Source: Desulfobacterales bacterium
GTDB lineage: Bacteria; Desulfobacterota; Desulfobulbia; Desulfobulbales; BM004
Reading direction: 5' to 3'
Assembly: GCA_012974315.1 (NCBI GenBank)
Contig: JAAXQI010000196.1
Span: 1 to 14,700 of the forward strand
Length of the DNA stretch: 14,700 nt
Position 1 is the stretch's first letter. The number at the start of each line of letters is the position of its first letter. Positions 1 through 7,156 of the stretch are shown in pieces. The position numbers were made by a program, and so were the translations under genes. The notes under the pieces were generated by a model, which saw nothing but the letters and a program-made list of their open reading frames with translations, was not told the DNA's origin and ran no database searches.

Positions 1-1
1 A

Positions 2-580
2 GGAAAATCCACCCAACTCAATTTACTTGCTGAAAAACTGCAGCAGCTGGGCTATGCAGTTGTATCAACACGTGAACCCACAGATGGTCCTTTTGGTCAG
101 AAAATAAGGGAGTTGTTTGTTGACCGGGGAGTTGCTTCACAGGAAGAGGAACTGGAACTTTTCATCGCTGATCGTGATCAACATGTGCAGGAAGTTATTG
201 TGCCTGCCCTGGCAGATGGCTGCGTTGTGGTCTGTGACCGATACTATCTTTCAACTGTTGCATACCAGGGAGCCAATGGTATGGACACGGAATTTATTAT
301 GAAAAAAAACAATGATTTTCCGGTTCCTGATCTGGCTATTATTCTTGAGATTGAGCCAGCCCAGGGAATTCATCGCATACAGAATCAGCGTAATGAAAAT
401 CCCAACACTTTTGAGAATGAAGCAAATTTAAGAAAAGTTGCAGCAATTTTTTCCTTGATGCAGCATCCCTATATAACGAGGATAGATGCTGCAGATTCTG
501 TTGAAAATGTTCATCAGCAGGTATTAAGTGTAGTTGAAAAAACTCTTGCACATAAAACGATCCAAACAGTCAGGAATTGA
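2..580 (+). CDS. tmk: Thymidylate kinase (dTMP kinase), 5' end cut off by window
   Basis: Phosphorylates dTMP to dTDP with ATP in the cytoplasm, an essential step of dTTP synthesis. The reading frame is open from the first bases of the window. It begins within the P-loop (GKSTQ at the very edge), so roughly the first 15-20 residues, including the start codon and the GxxG part of the Walker A motif, lie upstream. Next come the REPTDGPFG substrate-binding segment, the family signature DRYYLSTVAYQG (about bases 238-273), and an arginine-rich LID region (HRIQNQRNEN). About 192 residues are visible, which fits a full length of about 205-215. It ends in TGA and is followed after about 70 bp by a TPR lipoprotein gene on the same strand, probably in the same transcript. 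Identification is by motif and is secure. Confidence 0.95.
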   Translation, partial: GKSTQLNLLAEKLQQLGYAVVSTREPTDGPFGQKIRELFVDRGVASQEEELELFIADRDQHVQEVIVPALADGCVVVCDRYYLSTVAYQGANGMDTEFIMKKNNDFPVPDLAIILEIEPAQGIHRIQNQRNENPNTFENEANLRKVAAIFSLMQHPYITRIDAADSVENVHQQVLSVVEKTLAHKTIQTVRN

Positions 581-649
581 AGACAAAAAGTATCTTTCCT
601 CTGTATTATTAGTTATGTCTCTGAAGAGAAATCTGGAGTTAAATTGATT

Positions 650-2479
650 ATGCACCGTCATAGCAGCATATTGAAAACAATATCAACATACTGTGATCGC
701 ATCATGCATGTATGGCACGGGTTGCCCGGTTGTTTGCCCCTGAAACAGACGATCAGCCTTCTTGCCGTTGTTTTTCTGAGTGTTTCCTGCGCCACTACAT
801 CGGTTGTAACAACTCCTGCCGATAAAGTTATGACCGGATATGCTGAACCGGAATCGGAAGAAATTGTCGAGGTCAATGACAAAGCCTGTGCCTATTTTTA
901 TTTTCTCTGGGGAAAAACCGCAGAAAACAAGCATCGTTTTGAAGAAGCCCTTGAGGCATACGAAAAGGCCCTGCTGTGCGATGAAGGAAGTGAGTATATA
1001 AATCGTAAACTCGCGGTTCTCCTTATCAAGATGGACCGTAAGGAAAAGGCCATTACGCTCCTGGAACAGATTATCAGTGATCAACCTCAGAATACTGAGG
1101 ACAGAATTTTGCTGGCACAGGTATATACGAGCCTGGGGTGGTATGATGAGGCGGTGGCCCTCTATCAGGATCTGCTGGAAATAAAAGAAGACCATGACAC
1201 TCTGCTGATGCTCGGAACGCTGTATGCGCAAAACAAGGAATACGATAAAGCCCAAAAAATACTTAATCGCCTCATTGACCTGGAGGGTGATTCCTATTTG
1301 GCCCATTACTACCTGGCAAGGTTGTATCTGGAGTTGCAGTTTTATGATAAGGCGGCTGTGTCATATGAAAAAGCGTTGGAGCTCAACTGGTTTGAAAGGA
1401 TGGCTTATGAGGTGGCAGAATTTTATGAAAATCGCGAGGAATATGAAAAGGCTATCCTTATCTACAATAAAATCATTGAGGAAGACGAATCAGCGGATAT
1501 GGCAAAGACAAGGCTGGTCAATCTTTACCTGATCATTGAGGAGAATGACAAGGCCCTGGAACTGTTGCGTGAATTAAGAACAATTCTGCCGGAATCCAAT
1601 AGTGTTGACATCACAATCAGCCGTATTCTCATGGGCCAGGAAAAATATGATGAAGTTATCATGATCCTGGAGGATGTTCTGCAAACCAATCCGGAGTTGA
1701 CGGTTGTGCGCTATCTGCTTGCGATGGCGTATTATAAAAATAGTAATAACCCCAAGGCAGTACAGCAGTTAAAAATTATTCCTGTAGAATCGAATCTCTA
1801 TGAAGATAGTATTTTTGTTCGGATCAGGATTTTGACTGAGACTGATAATCTTGCAGGGGCTATTGATTTGCTGGAGCAGCAGGTTGGGAATGCTGCTACC
1901 AGAAAGCCAAATTTCTATATGCTTCTGGCTTCACTGTACAGGGAAAATGAAGATATTGGACAGGGAAAGAAAATCTATGAGCAGGCACTGAAATTATATC
2001 CTGAGGATGTGGATATTCTGTATAATTATGGAATATTCCTTGAAAAAATTGGGGAAAGTGATGAAGCCATGGCCAGGATGCAGGAAGTAATTGTTCTTCA
2101 TCCTGAAAATGGTGCAGCCCTGAATTATGTGGGTTACACCTGGGCGGACAATAACCTTAACCTTGACAAGGCCCTTGAGTATATAATGAAGGCCGTGGAA
2201 CTCATTCCCGATGACGGTTATATAAGGGATAGTTTGGGCTGGGTTTATTTTAAAATGGGAGATCTCAGGCAGGCAATCATAGAGTTGGAAAAAGCTTCTG
2301 AGATGGTAGAAAACGATCCTGTGGTCAAGGAACACCTGGGTGATGTATATCTGGAGACTAATCAACTTGAGAAGGCGCTGGCTGCTTATGAAGCGTCCTT
2401 TGAACTGTATGAGAAAGAGGAAAAGAAAAATAACATAACCGACAAGATTAATGCGCTGAAATCCAGGGGCATACAGTGA
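650..2479 (+). CDS. TPR-repeat outer-membrane lipoprotein (LbcA-like)
   Basis: A protein of about 609 residues built almost entirely of tetratricopeptide repeats, so it is probably a scaffold or adaptor. The N-terminus carries a hydrophobic stretch (LLAVVFLSVSC) ending in Cys, about residue 47 from the ATG at 650. This resembles a lipobox, although its -3 residue is Ser rather than Leu. TPR-like pairs run from about residue 75 to 590. The C-terminal block (ALNYVGYTWAD, DDGYIRDSLGWVYFKMGDLRQAI, VKEHLGDVY) is typical of TPR proteins encoded next to lolB. In Pseudomonas the neighbour of lolB is LbcA, a TPR lipoprotein that activates the CtpA protease, so a related role is possible here but is an inference. 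The start is uncertain: GGAG at 635-638 suits TTG at 644 or ATG at 650. ATG at 704 would give a more normal 29-residue signal peptide but has no clear ribosome binding site. The stop overlaps the next gene's GTG. Confidence 0.85.
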   Translation: MHRHSSILKTISTYCDRIMHVWHGLPGCLPLKQTISLLAVVFLSVSCATTSVVTTPADKVMTGYAEPESEEIVEVNDKACAYFYFLWGKTAENKHRFEEALEAYEKALLCDEGSEYINRKLAVLLIKMDRKEKAITLLEQIISDQPQNTEDRILLAQVYTSLGWYDEAVALYQDLLEIKEDHDTLLMLGTLYAQNKEYDKAQKILNRLIDLEGDSYLAHYYLARLYLELQFYDKAAVSYEKALELNWFERMAYEVAEFYENREEYEKAILIYNKIIEEDESADMAKTRLVNLYLIIEENDKALELLRELRTILPESNSVDITISRILMGQEKYDEVIMILEDVLQTNPELTVVRYLLAMAYYKNSNNPKAVQQLKIIPVESNLYEDSIFVRIRILTETDNLAGAIDLLEQQVGNAATRKPNFYMLLASLYRENEDIGQGKKIYEQALKLYPEDVDILYNYGIFLEKIGESDEAMARMQEVIVLHPENGAALNYVGYTWADNNLNLDKALEYIMKAVELIPDDGYIRDSLGWVYFKMGDLRQAIIELEKASEMVENDPVVKEHLGDVYLETNQLEKALAAYEASFELYEKEEKKNNITDKINALKSRGIQ

Positions 2480-3381
2480 GGAGATTTTCAAGTTACGCTT
2501 TCCCCTGTTTTGTATTTTTGTTATCAGTTCCCCTTTTTTTTCTTCAGGGTTGCGCAAGACCTCTATTGCAAACCTTTCCTGCCAGTGAACAAGAGATACA
2601 GTTCGCAGCATTAGCTTTTACAAAATATAAGCAAATATACCAGGATGAATGTGCTTGCTGCCTTGATGCCGAGGTAGATGCGGCAGTTTCTGTATCTGGC
2701 TGGTTCAGCAATCATACAGGGAAACTGTCAGGCTATTTACAGGCCATGGAGCCGGGCAATATCAAGTTTGTTGCACTCAATCCTTTAGGGCAGCCCATTC
2801 TTATTCTTTTGACCAATGGGAGAATATTCAAAATCCTGAATGTTTTAGAGGGTAAAGCATATATAGGCTCAGTGAATTCAGAAACTTTCAAAAAGTTTGC
2901 ACCGCCAGGTTTTGATCCTGAGTTTTCTTATTACTGGCTCACAGGAAGATTCCCACCTGGAGATATAGATATCCTGAAAGTCAGGCGGGACAAAGAGCAG
3001 AATGGTTACTGGCTGCAAGTACGGCATGAGCAGTCAGGTCTTGACAGTATGATCCTGTTTGACCCGGAGGAATCGGTGGTGTTGCGGCATATAATATTGA
3101 GTGACAGAGGTGATCACCTTGTGGACCTGGTATATGAGGATCATCAACCTGGATATGTGGAAAAAAAACATTTGGCAGAGAACGATCAGGAGAAGATTGA
3201 CACTGTCGACTCAGGTAAAGAGCGCTGCAAAATCCCAACAAAACTCAGTTTCTCCTCTAACTCTGGAGCTGAGAAAAAAATAGATATGAGACTCTTTTCA
3301 TTTATACCTGGTGCTGAGTTTTCTCCAGATGATTTTGAATTGGAAATACCGGATAACCTGGAACAACTGATAATAAAATAA
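2476..3381 (+). CDS. LolB-like outer-membrane lipoprotein
   Basis: A 301-residue predicted lipoprotein. The N-terminal signal peptide (FPCFVFLLSVPLFFLQGC) ends in a good lipobox, LQGC, with Cys near residue 26. The mature part has a LolA/LolB-like beta-rich pattern: VSGWFSNHTGKLSGYLQ, then FVALNPLGQPILILLTNG, FDPEFSYYWLTGRFPPG, and a C-terminal IPGAEFSPDDFELEIP. LolB receives lipoproteins from LolA at the outer membrane. This protein is longer than E. coli LolB (about 207 residues), with a hydrophilic Lys/Glu-rich insert around residues 225-265, so the function may differ. The start is GTG at 2476, overlapping the upstream TGA (GTGA), with AGGGG at 2465-2469 about 6 bp before it. This implies translational coupling to the TPR gene. 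The LolB assignment rests on fold pattern and neighbourhood and is moderate; a DUF4292-type lipoprotein is the alternative. Confidence 0.65.
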   Translation: MRRFSSYAFPCFVFLLSVPLFFLQGCARPLLQTFPASEQEIQFAALAFTKYKQIYQDECACCLDAEVDAAVSVSGWFSNHTGKLSGYLQAMEPGNIKFVALNPLGQPILILLTNGRIFKILNVLEGKAYIGSVNSETFKKFAPPGFDPEFSYYWLTGRFPPGDIDILKVRRDKEQNGYWLQVRHEQSGLDSMILFDPEESVVLRHIILSDRGDHLVDLVYEDHQPGYVEKKHLAENDQEKIDTVDSGKERCKIPTKLSFSSNSGAEKKIDMRLFSFIPGAEFSPDDFELEIPDNLEQLIIK

Positions 3382-3397
3382 TTGTAATTTTAAGCAT

Positions 3398-6007
3398 ATG
3401 AATGTCGTGGATAATAAAGGTGCGGAAGATATTGGCAAACTTCTTGCCCATGTGAAGAAGCCAAGCAGGTATGTTGGCAATGAATTCAATGTATTCAGGA
3501 AAGACTGGGATTCTGCTGCCCTCAGGATAGTTTTTGTATTTCCGGACCTGTACGAAATAGGTATGTCCCATCATGGTCTGCAAATTCTCTATTCTGTCAT
3601 AAACTCACAGGATGGTTTGTTGGCAGACAGGGCATATGCACCTGACAAAGATTTAGAGGAACTTCTCCGGAGTCGGGGAAGAATGCTTTTTGCTGTTGAG
3701 TCCCGAAGGGTTTTGGCTGATTTTGATATGATCGGGTTCACCCTGCCGTATGAGCTCTGCTATACCAATATCCTGACAGTACTTGATCTAAGCGGCATTC
3801 CTTTACGGGCTGCGGAGCGTGATGATTCCCATCCATTTGTCATTGGTGGCGGCTCAGGGAGCTTCAATCCCGAGCCGGTTGCAGATTTTTTTGATGCAAT
3901 TCTTCTGGGCGATGGCGAGGAGGCTGTCCTTGAAATTGGTTTAGTTTTAAAAACGGCAAAGCAATCTCATTGGACCAGGCTCGTAACCCTTGAGAAGCTC
4001 ACTGAAATTACCGGTGTCTATGTGCCGCAATTCTTTAAACCTTCCTATAACGCGGCAGGAGAACTTCTGGCAGTTAAGTCCCTGAAGAAAGGCTACGAGA
4101 AGGTTCAACGGTGTATTCTCCCTGATCTTGAGACATCTCATACCCCGGAAAAGCCGTTGGTGCCTCTGGTGCGGATTATACATGACCGTTTAGGTATTGA
4201 GGTGGCCCGTGGCTGTACCCGGGGCTGCCGATTCTGTCAGGCTGGAATAATTTACAGGCCGGTACGCGAGCGGACTGCAGACCGGGTGGTTGAACTGGCA
4301 GAAAAGGGTATGGCTGCAGGAGGGTTTGATGAACTTGCACTGCTCTCTTTATCAACAGGCGATTATTCATGCCTCACACCGGCGCTTGGTCGTTTAATGG
4401 ATACTTTCGTGAAAGATTATGTATCTGTTTCTATGCCTTCCATGCGTGTTGGCACTCTGACACCTGAGATCATGAACCAGATCAAGCGGGTAAGAAAAAC
4501 CGGGTTTACCCTTGCCCCTGAAGCAGGTACAGACCGGCTTCGCAAAGTCATAAACAAGGGAATAACAGAAGAAGATCTGCTGGAAACCTGTAAAGATGCC
4601 CATGCACTTGGATGGAAGCTGCTGAAGTTTTATTTCATGTTCGGCCTGCCGACGGAGACGCTTGAGGATGTAGCGGCAATTACTGACCTCGTGCGAAGAG
4701 CCGCCCAGACATCTGCAGACAGGCGTCTGAGTATAAATGTCAGTGTGGCAACCTTTGTGCCCAAACCCCACACACCGTTTCAGTGGGAGCCGCAAATTTC
4801 AATCGAAGAGGCCTATGCCAGGATTGATCTGTTGAAAAAGAGTATGCCCAGGGGGAACTATAAATTAAAATGGAATGATCCCCGGCTGAGTTTCCTCGAA
4901 GGTGTCATGTCACGGGGGGACAGGCAGTTGTCCAGGCTTATTGAGGAGGCGTGGCAGCAAGGAGCACGGCTTGATGCCTGGACTGAGCATTTTGATTTGA
5001 ATATATGGCAGAAGGCCGCTGAAGCCTGCAATATCGATCTTTCTCAATATTTGCGGCGGCGTGAGTTCTCTGAAACACTTCCATGGCAGCACCTGAATAC
5101 CGGTGTTGATGAAGAATTCCTCAGGGCTGAACTGGCAAAGTCCCTGACAGGGGATTATACTCCGGACTGTCGCGTACACGGGTGCCAGAAGTGCGGCGCG
5201 TGCGATTTTAAAGAAGTCATGCCCGTGGTCCAATGCAAACTTAAAAGCTCTGATGAATCTGCAGAAAAAGAAGAAAGTATCAAAATTGTCGCCGATGTAA
5301 ACCAGGAAACTTCTGTGTCCCACAGTACCACGGTAAAAAAAGTGGCTGAGCAGGTTGTGGTCCATCACTGGTATCGCCTATCCTATGCCAAGCAAGGAGA
5401 TGTCAGGTTTTTAAGTCATCTCGAACTCATGCAGGTTTTCTTTCAGGCCTTTAGAAGGGCAGGGGTGAAACTGCATCATACCCAAGGGTTTAACCCGGGG
5501 CCCAAAGTCTCTTTCAGCCCCGCCCTCCCTGTTGGGACTGAAAGCCTGGCCGAGTACCTGGATATTGACCTTGTTGAAGTAATTTCGGATGAAGCTCAAT
5601 TATTGCATAATATCAATGCACAGCTTCCCACAGGCCTTACCATTCAGTCAAGTACGGATGTTCCTGTCAAAAAAGGTTCTGCTGCTATGAAGAATCGTAC
5701 CTGTTATCAGATACGTTTTGATCAGGACCTTTCAGGAGAAGACAGGGAAAAACTGGAAAATTTCATGAACAGTGAGAGTTTGACTATCTCAAAGTTAAGG
5801 AAAGGCAAAAAACATGTAATGGACGTTAGAAAACAGGTGGAGAGCCTAGTCGAATCCGGGAATGGCAGCCTTGAGATGGTTTTGTTGAGTGAAGAAGGAA
5901 AGGCTGCAAGCAAACCCGTTGAAATCCTCAAGGCAATACTCAATTTAACTGATGAGCAGAGCCTTGACATGGGTATCCTTAAGGTCTGGAATAAATCTGT
6001 TCAATAA
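3398..6007 (+). CDS. Radical SAM protein, TIGR03960 type fused to a DUF2344/TIGR03936 domain
   Basis: An 869-residue protein of unknown function. The N-terminal part (about 40-200) resembles a cobalamin-binding-type fold, with FVFPDLYEIGMSHHGLQILY and FNPEPVADFFDAILLGDGEEAV, but shows no DxHxxG cobalamin-ligand motif. The radical SAM core carries the cluster motif CTRGCRFC (Cys273, Cys277, Cys280). It is followed by TLAPEAGTDRLRKVINKGI and a KFYFMFGLPTET segment, both usual in this family. A second cysteine cluster lies at 591, 596, 599, 602 and 613 (CRVHGCQKCGAC...C). From about Trp658 to the end is the DUF2344 domain (YRLSYAKQGDVRFLSHLELMQ, GFNPGPKVSFSPALPVG). In other genomes this domain is often a separate or fused partner next to RNase G or ribosomal genes, hinting at an RNA- or translation-related role. 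It starts 16 bp after the LolB-like gene. No Shine-Dalgarno sequence is obvious before the ATG, so coupling is likely. Confidence 0.9.
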   Translation: MNVVDNKGAEDIGKLLAHVKKPSRYVGNEFNVFRKDWDSAALRIVFVFPDLYEIGMSHHGLQILYSVINSQDGLLADRAYAPDKDLEELLRSRGRMLFAVESRRVLADFDMIGFTLPYELCYTNILTVLDLSGIPLRAAERDDSHPFVIGGGSGSFNPEPVADFFDAILLGDGEEAVLEIGLVLKTAKQSHWTRLVTLEKLTEITGVYVPQFFKPSYNAAGELLAVKSLKKGYEKVQRCILPDLETSHTPEKPLVPLVRIIHDRLGIEVARGCTRGCRFCQAGIIYRPVRERTADRVVELAEKGMAAGGFDELALLSLSTGDYSCLTPALGRLMDTFVKDYVSVSMPSMRVGTLTPEIMNQIKRVRKTGFTLAPEAGTDRLRKVINKGITEEDLLETCKDAHALGWKLLKFYFMFGLPTETLEDVAAITDLVRRAAQTSADRRLSINVSVATFVPKPHTPFQWEPQISIEEAYARIDLLKKSMPRGNYKLKWNDPRLSFLEGVMSRGDRQLSRLIEEAWQQGARLDAWTEHFDLNIWQKAAEACNIDLSQYLRRREFSETLPWQHLNTGVDEEFLRAELAKSLTGDYTPDCRVHGCQKCGACDFKEVMPVVQCKLKSSDESAEKEESIKIVADVNQETSVSHSTTVKKVAEQVVVHHWYRLSYAKQGDVRFLSHLELMQVFFQAFRRAGVKLHHTQGFNPGPKVSFSPALPVGTESLAEYLDIDLVEVISDEAQLLHNINAQLPTGLTIQSSTDVPVKKGSAAMKNRTCYQIRFDQDLSGEDREKLENFMNSESLTISKLRKGKKHVMDVRKQVESLVESGNGSLEMVLLSEEGKAASKPVEILKAILNLTDEQSLDMGILKVWNKSVQ

Positions 6008-6026
6008 AGAATAGGCACAGGCATAG

Positions 6027-6060
6027 CAATTTTATCAGCATACGAAACTGCTGATGATTG
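6027..6060. repeat. Small hairpin repeat, copy 1
   Basis: Perfect 7-bp arms ATCAGCA (6034-6040) and TGCTGAT (6049-6055) enclose the 8-nt loop TACGAAAC. Outer CAAT (6027-6030) and ATTG (6057-6060) can also pair. A second copy lies at 12964-12998 with an identical loop and one covarying base pair. There is no T-run after it, so it does not look like a simple intrinsic terminator, although it sits just after the radical SAM stop codon. Confidence 0.7.
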
Positions 6061-6128
6061 TCGTCATACGATAGTACGAGACAACGATTGACAGATAAGT
6101 ACAGAATTAATCTAACTTTGGGTAAATA

Positions 6129-6195
6129 CCCCGCGGCTTGCCGCGAGTAAAAGTACCGAACAAAAGGTTTTGATACCCCGTAGCTTGCTGCGGGG
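6129..6195. repeat. Pair of REP-like CTTG-loop hairpins
   Basis: Two related palindromes share the left flank ATACCCCG. The first has stem CGCGG/CCGCG around a CTTG loop (6132-6145). The second, at 6176-6195, has an 8-bp stem CCCCGTAG/CTGCGGGG with one T-G pair and the same CTTG loop, followed by GAGATTCATTC. Short GC-rich palindromes of this type are common dispersed intergenic repeats in deltaproteobacterial genomes and resemble REP elements mobilised by RAYT transposases. No such transposase is in the window. Confidence 0.65.
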
Positions 6196-6253
6196 AGATT
6201 CATTCTTTTGCCCTTTTCTTTTAATTCACAATTCAAAACGTATAATTGATTTC

Positions 6254-6309
6254 CTCACCCCTCAGACCTCACATCTCATGCCTCTCGCCTCACGCCTCAG
6301 ACCTCACAC
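6254..6309. repeat. Degenerate 7-bp tandem array, unit CTCANNC
   Basis: Eight consecutive units stay in exact 7-bp register: CTCACCC, CTCAGAC, CTCACAT, CTCATGC, CTCTCGC, CTCACGC, CTCAGAC, CTCACAC. The unit is loosely conserved at its last three positions. The similar unit TTTACAC follows at 6310-6316. A short out-of-phase cluster (CTCACCC, CTAGCTC, CTCACCC, then CTCACGC overlapping by one base) lies at 6398-6424. An ATG-initiated frame across this stretch is an artefact of the repeat. Similar units recur at 13061-13074. Confidence 0.75.
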
Positions 6310-6439
6310 TTTACACCTGTACCATGAAGGACATTAATCCCTTATTGTTTTGCACCTCCGCCTATTTGCAACGTAACTTTTTCCTGGATTTTTACCCCTC
6401 ACCCCTAGCTCCTCACCCTCACGCCTCAAATCAAAAATA

Positions 6440-6467
6440 TTGACACAATTAAAACGATCGTTTAAAT
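6440..6467 (+). promoter_or_regulatory. Likely promoter of the efflux operon
   Basis: A perfect -35 box TTGACA lies at 6440-6445. A modest -10 candidate, TTAAAT, lies at 6462-6467 with a 16-bp spacer. The position is about 55 bp upstream of the TetR-family start codon. The -10 is weak, so the exact hexamer is uncertain. The palindromic operator overlaps the spacer and -10, which suggests repression by blocking RNA polymerase. Confidence 0.5.
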
Positions 6468-6473
6468 CAAACG
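6452..6473. promoter_or_regulatory. Palindromic operator, probably for the adjacent TetR/PsrA-like regulator
   Basis: AAACGATCGTTT (6452-6463) is a perfect 12-bp palindrome. Its last half-site also forms an inverted repeat with the next AAACG: CGTTT, 5 bp, AAACG (6459-6473). The core AAAC-N4-GTTT agrees with the recalled PsrA binding consensus of Pseudomonas, (G/C)AAAC-N2-4-GTTT(G/C), and the neighbouring gene encodes a PsrA-like regulator. Autoregulation of the operon is inferred. Confidence 0.6.
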
Positions 6474-6520
6474 TATGAAATGTTTAATCGGTAGTTTATT
6501 AGATAAAGGCAGAGTGTAAT

Positions 6521-7156
6521 ATGGGAAATACAGACACCAAGAAATGCATTTTAGATGTGGCGGAAAAACTTTTTGCCCGGCAGGGTTTTCATGCAACTTC
6601 CATGCGCATGCTGACGAGCGAGGCCAAGGTGAATCTTGCGGCTATAAATTACCATTTCGGTTCCAAGGAAGAGCTGATTAAATCTGTAATGGAGCGTCGT
6701 ATACTCCCATTAAATAAGATACGGATCGAAAGACTTCAGCGTATTAAAGACATTGCTTCTGCTGAGGGGCATGTGCCTGATATAAGGGAGGTTCTGCTTG
6801 CATTTATTGAACCTACCTTTGCATTCAAAGAATCCGGAATCGGTGCGCAGGATTTTATTTCCCTGATTGGTCGCGCCTTTTCTGATCCAAAGCCTACGGT
6901 GCGAAAATTATTTATGGAAATGGTAGGGCCGGTATTTCAGCTTCTTTTTGAACTCCTTTGTGATTCTTTACCCTCTATGCCAAAGAATATCGTTTTGTTG
7001 CGACTCCACTTCATGCTTGGAGCCATGGCCCATCCAATGAATATGAGTCAAATGTGTCAATTGATTCCAAATGGAACAGCAATCAAAATGGATTCTGTTT
7101 CCTTAACAGATGAATTTGTCAATTTTGTCACAAAAGGCATGGAAGCCCCGTTATGA
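6521..7156 (+). CDS. TetR-family transcriptional regulator, PsrA/CecR-like
   Basis: A 211-residue DNA-binding repressor-type protein. Residues 1-55 form a TetR helix-turn-helix domain (ILDVAEKLFARQGFHATSMRML, then VNLAAINYHFGSKEELI). The NLAAINYHFGSKE form and the following RRILPLNKIRIERL are characteristic of the PsrA/CecR branch. The C-terminal ligand-binding region (about 85-205) is helical and divergent. PsrA senses long-chain fatty acids and CecR controls efflux, but the ligand here is unknown. The ATG is preceded by AAAGG (6505-6509) and AGAG (6511-6514), a weak ribosome binding site. The stop codon overlaps the next ATG (ATGA at 7153-7156), so it is the first gene of the efflux operon and probably represses it through the palindrome at 6452. 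Confidence 0.88.
   Translation: MGNTDTKKCILDVAEKLFARQGFHATSMRMLTSEAKVNLAAINYHFGSKEELIKSVMERRILPLNKIRIERLQRIKDIASAEGHVPDIREVLLAFIEPTFAFKESGIGAQDFISLIGRAFSDPKPTVRKLFMEMVGPVFQLLFELLCDSLPSMPKNIVLLRLHFMLGAMAHPMNMSQMCQLIPNGTAIKMDSVSLTDEFVNFVTKGMEAPL

Noticed and set aside
679..702. Partial match to the hairpin repeat (TATCAACATAC) in the TPR gene start
   Set aside because: Only 11 bases match, the loop and right arm are not kept, and it lies in coding sequence.
683..1306. 207-codon reverse frame opposite the TPR gene
   Set aside because: It is the complement of a clear TPR coding sequence; its residues show no family pattern.
5979..6236. 85-codon reverse frame overlapping the radical SAM gene end
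   Set aside because: It crosses the REP-like hairpins, resembles no protein family and lacks a start context.
6254..6424. CRISPR array
   Set aside because: Units are only 7 bp without spacers, and there are no cas genes.
6246..6443. 65-codon forward frame in the intergenic region
   Set aside because: It is made of the CTCANNC heptad array, has no ribosome binding site and shows biased repeat-derived residues.
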